Of a stretch of 64,000 nt of DNA, positions 12,632-23,959 are shown in pieces. This DNA is from Macquaria australasica (Eukaryota; Chordata; Actinopteri; Centrarchiformes; Percichthyidae). The DNA is taken from the NCBI GenBank assembly GCA_005408345.1, contig SEMN01000186.1, positions 806,001 to 870,000 of the forward strand, read 5' to 3'. The position numbers and the translations under genes are program-made. The notes under the pieces were generated by a model. It was given only the letters and a program-made list of their open reading frames with translations. It was not told the origin of the DNA and searched no databases. The number at the start of each line of letters is the position of its first letter. Position 1 is the first letter of the stretch.

Positions 12632-12726
12632 GTGAACATAGTGGAGCATTTAGCAGCTAAAGAGCCGAAATAAAGAGCACGGAAATGGTGGAGACCAAAA
12701 TAAAGCTAAGAGAGACTGAATATTGG
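12632..12726 (+). repeat. interspersed repeat fragment, family C (copy 2)
   Basis: Carries the same ordered words as 1439-1530 (TAGTGGAGCATTTAGCAGCT, GGTGGAGACCAAAA, AAAGCTAAGAGAG). It abuts the LINE coding remnant that follows, so it may be a nested insertion or a junction between two elements. Confidence 0.65.
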
Positions 12727-14312
12727 ATTTACATTCATTGGGTTACAGAAACCCGACACCAAATGAATGCTTATATGCCATAGGAGAAAATCTTTCTAGC
12801 AAAATTAGCCAACCAGAGGGTGCTACTTTTAGACAATATCTTCAAGGCAATTATTTGGATTCAGTATTTTTGATGCCAGCTGACAGAAATGAAGTCACGA
12901 AAATCATTCTGAATATGAAAAGCTCCCATGCAGCTGGTGCAGATGAAATTTGTAGTAAAATTCTTAAAGCTATTGTGAATGAAATTGCGGAGCCTCTTGT
13001 TTACTCTATTAATCTCTCTCTACTTATGGGGTTGTCCCTAAAACAACAAAAATTGCTAGAATTGTACCAGTCTTTAAGTCTGGTGACAAAAATGATATAC
13101 ACAACTACCGTCCTATATCTATTCTGCCTACTCTCTCCAAAGCATTGGAGAAAATTTTGTATAGTAGACTTAGTGATTTAGAAAAAAGAGCACTACCTGT
13201 ATGGCAATTCTTGATCTCATCGAAAATATCAATGACGCTATTGATAAAGACAACTGCGGCATTGTAATTTTCCTTGATTTGTCAAAAGCGTTTGATACTG
13301 TTGACTTTGAAATTCTTCTAGGCAAACTACAACATTATGGTGTCAGAGGCACAGTGCTCAGTTGGTTCAGAAGCTATATGTATGGGAGGGAGCAATATGT
13401 ATATGTAAATGGTCACAAATCTTTAAGTAAAACCATCAGATTTGGGGTTCCCCAGGGATCCATTTTAGGGCCGCTCCTCTTCATACTGTATATAAATGAT
13501 TTTGTGAATTCCTCTAGCATTCTACACAAAGTATTATTTGTTGATTATACAAATTTATTCTTATCACACAAAAATTTAAATGATCTGCAAAACTATCAAA
13601 ATGAGGAACTGATTAAGGTGGATACATGGTTTAAATGCAATAAATTTCCCTTAAATATGAGCAAGACAAACTTTATTGGCTTTCACTCCAATAGAAATCG
13701 AAACATGTTTGTATCAAAATAAAAGGTCGGGTTATTGAGAGAGTGAAGTCCACTAAATTCCTCAGGGTACATATTGATGAATTTTTAAACTTTAAGGGCC
13801 ACATTGATGAACTTACGAAGAAATTGTCCTAAATATGTTGGCTTGTATTTTATGTTGAGGCATTTTCTTCCACACATCAGTCTTTATTTGAGCCTCATAT
13901 AAATCATTGTAATTTTTATGGTGCAAAACCTTTCCTAGTTATCTTAAAAAACTACAAATTTTACAGAAGAAAGTTATACGTGCTGACCCTCTTTTCTACA
14001 ACTAGTCTTCTGAAGCTTACTGAATGTAACATCTTTCACAATGCGTGTATAATGTACAATGCTGTATATATGCTACAGGACAGACTTTGTGACCTTATTC
14101 CTATTTACTTTCCCTCGCATACATATAAGACTAGGAAAAAACATCTTGTAAAGGGTAAAAAACGTAAACTTAAATGTACGAGCCTTAGTGTGGTTTGCAG
14201 AGGTCCACAAGTGTGGAATGGGATTGATAATACCATACAAATGTCACTATCAGTATCTGTTTCCAAAAAGAGCTTAAGGAAACAGTTACTACTAAAATAT
14301 GTTAAAGCTTGA
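12723..14312 (+). mobile_element. decayed non-LTR retrotransposon (LINE) ORF2 remnant
   Basis: Three frames together give most of a LINE reverse transcriptase and its C-terminal tail. Frame 12723-13181 carries the fingers region (SSHAAGADEICSKILK). Frame 13201-13722 carries FLDLSKAFDTVD, GVPQGSILGPLLFILYINDF and a C-terminal WFKCNKFPLN. Frame 13980-14312 carries the terminal motif TYKTRKKHL...GPQVWNGI. The order fits the Jockey/L2/I-type superfamily. The catalytic F-x-D-D box reads FVDYT, so the second Asp is replaced by Tyr. Frame breaks near 13181 and 13722, and the absent endonuclease domain, show a 5'-truncated dead copy. The exact clade is not resolved. Confidence 0.9.
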
Positions 14313-14739
14313 ATACCCTAAACGACTGGGGACTTCTAAGCTAATTATTCTACTCTGAAATCCATTTAAATTATACGATTATTTTTGATTTGCCATATGT
14401 CTATATTTATTGCATCTTACCTGTTTAACCAATGTTTAGACTGATGGAATAAATGTCTTGGGACCATTTAGTAGTTTTTTAGGTTAGGGTTAAATCTTAG
14501 AAAATGTGTTAGTAAACATATATTTTAAATTCTATGTGCTTAGTGTCTGGGCCCATATTCTCAAGCTGCAAATAACTTATCAGGGTATCCCATTTCACAT
14601 ATCGTTATTATGTCTTACATGATTGCATTTGTATTTTATCTGTTTTGTGATTAAACTGAAACTTATGTTGCTCTGTGTCTGCTGGATGTATAAATAGGCA
14701 ACTGTTTCCTAACAACTTTATGAGGTGAGCTTTCAGCTC

Positions 14740-15130
14740 AACAAATGAAATTCCATTGACCTCCATTGTTTTGGGATGGCTGCAGAAGTCTCAGCAGTGG
14801 AGCTCTCAAAACCTCAGCTCATAAAACCAACAGCAGCATATCATCAGGCTGCCAGTCTTGTTGCCAACCTTGAAGACAACATCATGAAGTCTTAATTGTG
14901 AGTCTTGTACAGCATCAAACTCCTTTGATTTTTGTTCTAACCTGAAATCATTCAAATCAAAACTGTAATGTGCTTCATATGAAAGCGAATGTGAAGGGGT
15001 AGTTAGAAAGGAAGGTGATATCAAACAAATGGCTCCAGTGAAAACTACAATGTCATTTCTGACATCTGTTTTTAAAATTGTCACAGCAAAAACTATTAAA
15101 TTTAAAAGCATTTAATGAAGATAATTATGA
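14740..15130. repeat. probable interspersed repeat, non-coding
   Basis: The words TTCCATTGACCTCCATTGTTTTGGG, split over 14750-14775, and ATCATCAGGCTGCCAGTCTTG, with CTTGTACAGCATCAAACTC, are ones I associate with a widespread fish repeat. The 101-codon reverse frame within it has no protein-like features. Confidence 0.35.
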
Positions 15131-15320
15131 ATGGGAAATAAGGTGATAAACGTCATCCGTGCTACCACTCCTTCCGGTGTCAACAAATGTGGAGCACATG
15201 TGCAACACCTGGTTTCACTACTTAGATATTCTGCTGTTTGTTTATGTGTTTGTGCAAGTCATTTGTTTTTCTCTTTGGGAATTCAGTCTACCATGAAGCT
15301 TGTGAAAACAAGCAAAGCAT

Positions 15321-15328
15321 ATGCAAAT
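15321..15328 (+). promoter_or_regulatory. octamer motif ATGCAAAT
   Basis: A perfect POU/Oct octamer 83 bases upstream of the lectin start codon. In vertebrates this motif drives many lymphoid promoters. It may equally lie within the 5' UTR, and its function is inferred only from position. Confidence 0.35.
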
Positions 15329-15410
15329 TCATAACAACCCAGAGACTTGCTGTAAGTGGTACCAGCACAGAGAAGAAACAGAAAACAATCTCAGCTTAAG
15401 CTACAGAGCA

Positions 15411-16142
15411 ATGACCATGGAGAGAACCATCTTCTTATTTTTTCTTTGTACAGCTGTTAAGGGGGATATAGGAAAACACATTTTAGTTTCAGATCCTATG
15501 ACATGGGAAGAGGCTCAGGATTACTGCAGACAACACTACACTGATCTTTCCTTTGTTGATAACCAGAGAGATCAAGACAGGTTCCGAAAAGCTGCAGGTA
15601 AAAACGTTACTGTGGGATGGATCGGTCTCAAAAAAGATACCAGCAACAACAATGTCTGGAAGTGGTCAGGAGGAGGATACACTACATACTATAACTGGGG
15701 TGTAAGACAACCAGATAATTATAAGAACATTGAGAACACTGTACAGGTCCTGTCTAATGGAAAATGGAATGATGATGACCAAAGAAAGTCCATGTCTTTT
15801 TACTGCATCAATATTAATGTAGCGATGGTGAAGATGACCTGGGAGGAGGCTCTGGAGTACTGCAGAGAGACTTACACGAACTTTGCCAGCCTGCACTCTG
15901 AGACTGAGAACCTTCTGGCCCTGAAAGCGATCCAGAATGTCACTGAGGGGGTGTGGATCGGCTTGCGTTACCTGGGGGACCGCTGGCTGTGGGTGAACGA
16001 CGACCCTCTGGTGTACGAGGCCTGGCCCCAAGGAGATCAGGACTACCAGTATCCAATGTGGAACCGCTGTGGAGCTTTAACCAAAGATGGACTGTGGGAG
16101 AACCGGGACTGCCAGGAGAAACTCAATTTCATCTGCGTCTGA
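15411..16142 (+). CDS. tandem C-type lectin domain protein, intronless
   Basis: Single-exon frame of 243 codons. The ATG at 15411 is the first in frame; a second at 15417 (ACCATGG) has the better Kozak context and yields the signal peptide MERTIFLFFLCTAVKG. Two C-type lectin-like domains follow. CTLD1 (about residues 21-133) has MTWEEAQDYC, WIGLKK, QPD and NGKWND. CTLD2 (about 137-243) has MTWEEALEYC, WIGLRYL, CGALTKDGLW and NFICV. QPD plus WND in CTLD1 is the galactose-type calcium/sugar signature, while CTLD2 lacks EPN/QPD and has WEN. CTLD1 lacks the inner cysteine pair (Thr and Asp/Gln at those places), whereas CTLD2 keeps it. There are two N-V-T sequons. There is no transmembrane segment after the signal, so it is probably secreted. 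The family is the expanded fish group of short CTLD proteins; the exact orthologue is unknown. Confidence 0.88.
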   Translation: MTMERTIFLFFLCTAVKGDIGKHILVSDPMTWEEAQDYCRQHYTDLSFVDNQRDQDRFRKAAGKNVTVGWIGLKKDTSNNNVWKWSGGGYTTYYNWGVRQPDNYKNIENTVQVLSNGKWNDDDQRKSMSFYCININVAMVKMTWEEALEYCRETYTNFASLHSETENLLALKAIQNVTEGVWIGLRYLGDRWLWVNDDPLVYEAWPQGDQDYQYPMWNRCGALTKDGLWENRDCQEKLNFICV

Positions 16143-16310
16143 GAGATTATAATATTATATCTGATAAATCAGTTAAAATGGCATGATATATATCACTGTT
16201 ACTGACTTCTATCACAAGAAAGGAGCTGCAATGTATAGAACAGAGTCTTTGACCTGCGACATCTCCTATACTGTAAACAATAGGTACACATATAATATAT
16301 CAATGTCTTC

Positions 16311-16316
16311 ATTAAA
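16311..16316 (+). terminator. possible poly(A) signal of the lectin gene
   Basis: ATTAAA about 170 bases after the lectin stop codon, the first variant signal downstream. No cleavage evidence is available. Confidence 0.3.
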
Positions 16317-16379
16317 GTCTCTGGCCTCTCATGGGGAAGACATTTGTTCGATATGCCAAATACTTTTTGAGGTATGAGA

Positions 16380-17980
16380 GTATTTTCGATGATAGGTTTT
16401 GGCTTATAAGCTGTTGTGTGGCTGTGCTTGTCTTTCAGTAGGTGTCATTTGCATTTTAGCCACCATCCCATAGCTTGGTTTCCATATTCTGTATAATTAC
16501 TCACTCAACACCTTCTCAGTTGTTATTATACAAGTAAACCTTTGTAAACCTGATTTTGAGGCAAACACTAGATTTTTGACATGTAACAAAATGTATGTGT
16601 AAATTCAGCATCCCATTCAACCTAAAAAAACATGGCATTCATTTGACATTTAGCTACTTTCATGTTGAGCTGATTTTACATGAAGTCTGTTTTAACTCTA
16701 CTCATCTCATAAATTCTGAATGTAATGTCAAAACTTACTGTAAGTCTGGACATCATCTTTAAAAAATCATTAACTGCAGTGTGCTGTGTTTGTGCATATT
16801 AATATTAAATATTACTGTATCTACACTGGAGTCCTTTTCAGGAAATTATTATTGATTAAACATTATGTAAACCTCAAATAACATCATGAAAAGGGGAGAG
16901 GAATGTAGTATAGTTTTTAGTATACTGTACTAGTAGAGCTATAGTATTGTTTAGTATCAGTAATTTATAACAACAGCTTGTGCTCTGATGAAGCTAGATT
17001 TTACACTGGAGTTTCTGCAGGATTTGGAGTACATAAACACACAGCAAAAGAAAACTGTGGTCATTCACATGAAAGAAGAGGTTTTACGTAGCATGCAATC
17101 CAGGCAGCTACTACTAACACTTGATGACTTTACAAGAGGATAATGTCAGCAGAAAAATACACTGACACCAGCACAGCAACAATGGAAACCACAGCCACTC
17201 TGGGCCTGGCTGTCTGCCAGGAAAAAGGCATGTCTCCAAATATGGTAGCAGAAACCAAAAATCTCCAGCAAATCTAAACTTCCATCTTTCAATTATGCCA
17301 GCTGCTTACAGGACAAAAATCAAACAAGACCGGTAAAGTGCTACAATGACAATACATAGCATTGTTTGCAAAGAAGCAATATTTCATTAATAATTAGCTG
17401 AATATAAAGGGCATGGAGAAAATGCTACTGCCTAGCTAGTGTGACAAAAGCTATGTTGAGTTTACCATGAAACCATTATTACAGGGAAATGCGATTTTGA
17501 CAAAACCACTTTATCCTATGACATTCATAACTCTCAAACATGGGTATTCATATTTTACTACTATGTTAGTTGACAGCATATCATAATGCATGGTAAACAA
17601 CAACCACAAGAAACATGAGCTCAGCCACAACAATAATTAATTTACAATTAATACCGATGCAAATACGGCACATACAGTAGGTTGATAATACCAAAAGAGC
17701 AGAAATTAGCAGCTGACAGACACATTTTCAACCAGAATCGCTCTATTTAAGCTGACAATTCCCAATGCCTCATAGTGCAATCACGACTGACGCGAGCTAA
17801 GGCATCAACTCATAATTAGCATGTTGGCACTAGCAGTAAACACTCATTTAAAGCGGCTGTAATTTATATTTTTACAACAATGTATCAAACAATGTGATAA
17901 TGTGAAAGAGGTGACTCGTAGTGATGGACCGACAGACCTACAATTTTAACAAGTTTGTTAGCATTCATTTCGTGTTAAAC
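16380..17980. other. intergenic AT-rich DNA
   Basis: No credible coding frame or RNA gene seen. No strong tandem repeats. It ends with GATGGACCGACAGACCTACAA at 17925-17943, which resembles the end of repeat family B. Confidence 0.5.
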
Positions 17981-17998
17981 AAACCTTTGTTTTATAGA

Positions 17999-18194
17999 CA
18001 TGTCTAATAATTATTTTGCGACCTTGCCTGAACCTGAGCGTTCGCGGTACCTTGATAAATCAAGGTTGATCAGTCAGCCGTCAAGCCCTTTCAGTCTTCC
18101 CCCGTCCAAGTGGATCTATGACCCAACACAGTGGTCAGACATTGCTTGTCTGGACATCTATACGTATTTTATTGAATCACTAGCGTTAGGCTAA
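17999..18194 (+). pseudogene. possible exon of a transposon-derived protein
   Basis: After a plausible acceptor (TTGTTTTATAG, ending at 17998) the frame starts MSNNYFATLPEPERSRYLDK and continues with FSLPPSKWIYDPTQW and DIYTYFIE before a stop. The pattern 'YF..LP...R.RY..K', then 'LP...W..DP..W', then 'DIY.Y.IE' is how I remember the N-terminus of uncharacterised fish and invertebrate proteins with SWIM zinc-finger or YqaJ nuclease domains, many of them mobile-element derived. The rest of the protein is absent. Identification rests on memory of the family pattern. Confidence 0.35.
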
Positions 18195-18451
18195 GTGTTG
18201 TCTGTAAATAACCAACCTGTTAATAGCCAACTGGGCTGAGATTTAGTTGGAGAGGACAGTCTGATGCCGCTGTACTGTATGACTGTACTCCAGCAGCCTC
18301 ACACTCAAGCTAGCTTTCCATTAGTAGCCTAGTCACTGTCACCAGCATCATTTAGCTATTTACCACACTGACAGTGAATATTCAGATATCTTATGTGCCT
18401 TAAATCTCAGTGTGAAAGCTTTGGTTATTAATACGGTTGTTTCTAGCTTAT

Positions 18452-18465
18452 CCAAAAGGGGGCGC
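18452..18465 (+). promoter_or_regulatory. CTCF-like site
   Basis: CCAAAAGGGGGCGC matches 12 of 14 positions of the vertebrate CTCF core (CCASYAGRKGGCRS). Confidence 0.35.
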
Positions 18466-18607
18466 CGCCTTGGTGCTTGGCGGTCTGGTCTGGTCTATTC
18501 TGTATCGCAGTGAGTCGCAACGCATCAAGTTGTCTACCTGAACTCATAGGCTTTGCTCCATTAAAAGCAAAATAATTCAAACACTGAGGGAATATTTCTG
18601 GGGAGGT

Positions 18608-18967
18608 CTACTGCATATTAGGAAACATATTTGATTTTTTTAGCCTATCTCTCAAGAATAAATGAAAACTATTCTGCCTAAACGTGAGGCTTGGGCCAAA
18701 CTGAAAATTGTATATTTCCTTCACAAAGTTGTAAAGATTAAAGCAACGCTGATGATCACTCTCAAAATATTCTTCTATGAAATAAAGGACAGGATTTTGT
18801 AAGTTCTTCTTAATTGACATATTAAAATACCTCTCTGACGAAGAAGAGGAAGTCAAGGTCCGCTGAAAATGTATGAATAAGTAATGCTCACACAATTTCC
18901 CACAAAAACTCTTAATAAAAGAAAGTTTTTGCTCCATTTTGTTGATGGAAAAATGACCCTTTAGCAC
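18608..18967 (-). other. unassigned 119-codon open frame
   Basis: An open frame rich in Phe, Asn and Lys (for example SIKKNLQNPVLYFIEEYF). Length is above expectation for this AT-rich stretch, but there is no recognisable domain, the start is not ATG, and no neighbouring exon is seen. It lies between a possible transposon-derived exon and a Tc1 element, so it may be mobile-element debris. Confidence 0.2.
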
Positions 18968-19203
18968 CCTGTGCTGTGATACCTAAAATCATTTTTGAAA
19001 TCAGTCACTCATCACTTAATGAGATGGCTTCAGAATTAATCAGGAGATGAATATTACAGGATCAAAACAGAAAACTACATCACTACACACCACGCTCACT
19101 TTTCTGATGTGTCTGTGTGTGTGAGCATATGACATACACATGCTAAAACCTCCTTCTAATGATTTTCAAAGCTATTACTGTTAGCCAGTGGACATACAAC
19201 ATA

Positions 19204-20671
19204 CAACCCCGATTCCAAAAAAGTTGGGACACTGTGTAAAATTTAATTAAAACTTAATGCAATGAATTGCACATCCTTTTCGACCTATATTCAATTAAAT
19301 ACAGTACAAAGACAAGATATTTAATGTTCAAACTGATAAACTTTATTGTTTTTTTTGTAAATATACAATCATTCTGAATTTGATGCCTGCAACACGTTCC
19401 AAAAAAGTTGGGACAGGGGCATGTTTACCACTGTGTTACATCGCTTTTAAGCGTTTGGGAACTGAGGACACTAATTGTTCAAGTTTTGAAAGCGAAATTC
19501 TTTCCCATTCTTGCTTGATACTTCAGTTGCTCAACAGTCCGGGGTCTCTGTTGTCGTATTTTGCGCTTCATAATGCACCACACATTTTCAATGGGAGACA
19601 GGTCTGACTGCAGGCAGGCCAGTCTAGTACCTGCACTCTTTCACTACGAAGCCACGCTGTTGTAACACGTGCAGAATGTGGCTTGGTATTGTCCTGCTGA
19701 AATAAGCAGGGACGTCTGGATGACAGCATATGTTTCTCCAAAACCTGTATGTACCTTTCAGCATTAATGGTGCCTTCACAGATGTGCAAGTTACCCATGC
19801 CATGGGCACTAACACACCCCCATACCAACACAGATGCTGGCTTTTGAACTTTGCGCCGGCAACAATCTGGATGGTCCTTTTCCTGTTTAGCCTGTTTTTC
19901 CTGTTTAGGATACGGCATCCATGATTTCCAAAAACAGTTTGAAATGTGGACTCGTCAGACCACAGCACACTTTTCCACTTTGCGTCAGTCCATCTCAGAT
20001 GAGCTCGGGCCCAGAGAAGTCGGCGGCGTTTCTGGATGTTGTTGATATATGGCTTTCGCTTTGCATGGTAGAGTCTTAACTTGCATTTGTAGATGCAACG
20101 ACGAACTGTGTTTACTGACAATGGTTTTCCGAAGTGTTCCTGAGCCCATGTAGTAATATCCATTACAGAATCATGTTGGTTTTTAATGCAGTGCTGTCTG
20201 AGGGATCGAAGGTCACAGGCATTCAATACTGGTTTTTGGCCTTGCCCCTTACATGCAGAGATTTCTCCAGATTCTCTAAATCTTTTAATGATATTGCGGA
20301 CTGTAGATGGTTGTTCTTAAACTGTTGGACTATTTGCCCTCGCAGTTTTTCATTTCAATCATGATACTATCACCTGTTACCAATTAACCTGTTTACCTGT
20401 GGAATGTTCCAAACAGGTGTTTTTTGAGCATTCCACAACTTTACCAGTCTTTTGTTGCCCCTGTCCCAACTTTTTTGAAAGGTGTTACTGGCATCAAATT
20501 CAGAATAAGCATTTATTTACAAAAATCAATAAAGTTGATAAGGTGAAACATTAAACATATTGTCTTTATACTGTTTCAATTGAAGATATGTCAAAAAGGA
20601 TTAGCAAATTATGGCATTCTGTTTTTATTTACGTTTTACGCAACATCCCAACTTTTTTGGAATCGGGGTTG
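19204..20671 (-). mobile_element. complete Tc1-like DNA transposon, inactive
   Basis: The outer ends are exact inverted repeats (CAACCCCGATTCCAAAAAAG at 19204, its complement ending at 20671), flanked by TA on both sides, the Tc1/mariner target duplication. Each end spans about 210 bp, with a second inner copy of TTCCAAAAAAGTTGGGAC at 19397-19414 (left) and 20463-20480 (right). This is the inverted-repeat/direct-repeat layout of fish Tc1 elements. It encloses a broken transposase on the minus strand. Confidence 0.95.
19440..20350 (-). pseudogene. Tc1-like transposase, frameshifted
   Basis: Reading the minus strand from about 20350: a helix-turn-helix part (IVQQFKNN, then STVRNIIKRFRESGEIS), a second DNA-binding part (SVNTVRRCIYKCKLR), and the catalytic D34E region. 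The first Asp lies in LWSDESTF. The second, in FQQDNTKPHSA, is in another frame (about 19640-19860). The Glu (PIENVW) lies in a third frame near 19590. At least three frame changes separate these, so no active enzyme can be made. The C-terminus (LVSSVPKR) reaches about 19440. Confidence 0.88.
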
Positions 20672-20924
20672 TACAATAGTGGCTGCATGATGGCACACAA
20701 ATATATGGGTCTCAGCTGTGTGGAAGTCACATGCATCCATGGCAACCACCAATCTCCAAGTTTCTAGTTCCAGAGATGTTTGACCATGCACAGGTCAAGT
20801 GTCAACACCTCTGTTTATGGAAACCACTGACAGCATAGCCAGGGGAGCCTGCTATTAGTCTCAGCAGCACATTTGCTATGCTAGCTCAGTTTTTTTTTTT
20901 TTTTCGTCCAGATCAGCAGCACCA

Positions 20925-20927
20925 TAC

Positions 20928-20989
<62 letters not shown>
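20925..20989. repeat. (CA)n microsatellite
   Basis: Alternating CA with one CAAA interruption near 20946. Preceded by a 14-base T run. Confidence 0.95.
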
Positions 20990-20990
<1 letters not shown>

Positions 20991-21239
20991 AGTCAATTCT
21001 GCATCGTTGTGTTGGGGTGGAGGCCTAAAGGTTGGAGAAGAAGGCTTGTGACTGGAAGGTAGAGGGAATCTGAGTGGATTTATCCTGACTGTCCTGACTG
21101 ATCCTCATTAACTTCCAGGTTGTATAGCCCAATCTCATACAAACGCCTAAAGATAAAATAGTAGGGATTATAGTGATTATAACATTAAAAACATTATGTC
21201 CTGAATTTGTTCTTAAAAGAAGATAACCACCATTCATCA

Positions 21240-21445
21240 GCAGACAGGTTGGTCCATTACCACCACTGAGGTGACCTTGAGCAAGGCCCTTTACCCCAAA
21301 CTGCTCCAGTGAAGCTGAGAGAATGGTAAAAAGATAGTGAGTGAGAAAATATGTAGTTTTTTGTTTTATTGTTTTTTTGTTTTTTTGTTATTGGACGAAC
21401 TGACTCTCTAGGGATTCAGTGTTATACAAATTTTGAATTGAATAA
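21240..21445 (+). repeat. SINE/LINE-like fragment
   Basis: Contains GACCTTGAGCAAGGCCCTTT and AACTGCTCCAG, words typical of a conserved 3' domain of fish SINEs and L2-type LINEs. It ends with TTGAATTGAATAAA, similar to the tails of family T. Confidence 0.5.
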
Positions 21446-23959
21446 ATGGCTTGTTTATGGTTGCCATTAAATTACAGAAAAGGTTACATCACGAGAAAGG
21501 TTGGGGGGGGGGCTCACACTGCTCTTCTTCTCTGTGTCAACACCCAGCTATTACTTCAGGGGTTTTTTTTGTGTGCATTCACCTCTGGTCCACCTCCTAC
21601 AGATACGATTCATGGAGCTAAAGAAAGAAAAGAGCTGCCAGGAGCCTTACATTTCTCTCGTTTCTTTCTGCCTGGCCAAGGAAGCCCTGACATAGGGATC
21701 AAACAGTGCAGCGCTGGTTCTTTTTTTGCTTTTTGCAAGCTCAAAATGCTGTATCAAATGGACCTCTCACTCATTTCATGATTACACTTACAGACTTTTT
21801 TGCTTTTCAGCCCATTGTCATTCCAATAATCGCACACACACTCTCTCTCTATAAATGTCTTTTCTTTTCTTTTTTTGCAAAAAGCACAAAAGTACTCATC
21901 AAACACTTTGCTCCAAGCACATCATCACTTTATGAACTACTTTTAAGCATCAGCTCTTCACATCAAAGGAAATCAAAGGAATCTATTCACAAATGCCCTC
22001 ATTCCTACCATGTTTCAATTTCAGTAAAAGGAAAAGAAAAATATTGCACATCTTAATGTGTCTATTGCACAGCATTCATTCCCATCACTAAATCTCCCAT
22101 TCCTCTCTCATCTGCAGGCTTTTACTTATGCACTAATAGCTGGTGCAAGGCCTGAACCTGCAATTGAGTGTATAGGTATGTGTGTTATTCCCGAGGTCTC
22201 GCAACACTGTAGAATGCTCCCTTTAAAGTGTTTTTTATTTCATTACATTTAGAAAAAATGTTTCTAGTCCAAATTGACTCTTCATCATGTACAGAGGTAT
22301 GAAACTGACTCAGGTGTGTGTCACTGAAGCTTGGTGACATAGTAACTACTCACAGGGCTTGTTGGTGAACTGCTGTAGCTGGCAGCTCGCTAACAGTTAA
22401 CTTGCTAGTTGGCCGCTGGTCAGTCACAACAGCTCCTGGAGCTTCCCTCTATTTTCTCTCTACTGCTCTGTTTACTTCCCCCAGGCATTTTGTCCACCAT
22501 CGCACACCATTTTGTTCAATAAAAAGTTATTGAAGAGTAAAATAAAGCTCTCCAGGCTAACTAGCTTTCTAACGGGACAATAAGTTCACACAGTTTATTT
22601 AAAAGACGACAGAGGGGGTTAACAAAAAGTGAATGGTGCAACACAGCTCTAGTTCTCCGTCCCCTTTTAGGTCAGTACTGGCAAGAGGCTTGCTATTGAT
22701 CAATGGCACAAATTTGTCACCACAGCTGAACTCGACTCGGAACATTCTCGCTCATTAATTTCGCCTCCTCGATCCACTATTTGTGACGATTTCATTGGAA
22801 GTAAATGAAATTGCCATGAAATTTCGCTGTGTTAAATCCTGGTCTGACTAGGCCTTTAGTCGCTCTGACGGGAGTGACTACAACCACACTATCAGTGCAC
22901 ATCTCCAAACCAGACTCAATAAGGTAGGCTATGTGTAATACGATGCAACCCAACACTGTGTAGATAGCAAATTAATCACAAAAACAACAAATACATTGAG
23001 AATATTATCAAGGATTGAAGTCAAAGAATTATAAGGATATGTAAAAATCACTGAAAAAACAATAAAATGAATGAAGTCATACATAAATATAACAGCAACT
23101 AAAGACAATTATCATGGAATTAAATGACACATACCTGATTCAGTATGATTCATAGCATTGTACTTTTTCTAATTTTTAACAGCAGTGAAGCAGAAATCCT
23201 CTTAAGGTTTTTGACTCAGCACCTGGACAAGAAAGCTGTGCGTGTGTTTTTGCATATTGATTATTATAAGAGACAAAGAGAGGGAGTTCTGTTTGTTGAA
23301 CCTACTGATAAACCCACTCTTGCATCTATTTTTGCATCTCTCTGTATCTGTGTACACTGACAAGCTTTGCATTCATCAAGCCAGTTAAACCAGAACCAGA
23401 AACTATTGCCTCATTCGAAAAAGTGGAGACTCTGAATGTATTATTACTATTTGGTGAGCAAGAAGAAGGCTGTACTGCATCCTTGATACATTTTTGGGTT
23501 TCAGGGTTGCTGCCTCTGTAAGTAGCTCAAGGTGCCCGGGTGAGTGGAGTGTTTTCCTCTGAGCCTGTTTTCTGTCTTCATTTTAAATTAAACACTCCCT
23601 CTCCGTCTCATAAATTAGTTTACGTACCCTCACATGCACACAAGTGCTCATGACTGCAGACTAGTGAGGAGTTTGCTCATTCTTTGATTTATTCATGCCC
23701 TTCTGCTCAATATGTGGAATGGGGAACTGAAGTAACGACATAGCATTTTTTGTCTTATCCCCTCATTCAAGTGTCAAATTCAGCATGAAACTGAAACCGG
23801 TTTTGGTCTGGTGTTCACAGACAGCTGATGTTGTCTGTTTCCGGTGCTCTTTCAGTCTTTTTCCCAGGGTCCTTTCTGTTTCACCAGTGCATTGTTATGT
23901 TCTTAGGGTGCCCAAGCAGTTGTAACACGTTGTATCTGATTTGATCTGGGTTGTCTCTT

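Noticed and set aside
22330..22870. Possible Harbinger-type or other DNA element
   Set aside because: The texture suggests a mobile element, but no terminal repeats, target duplication or coding frame could be located.
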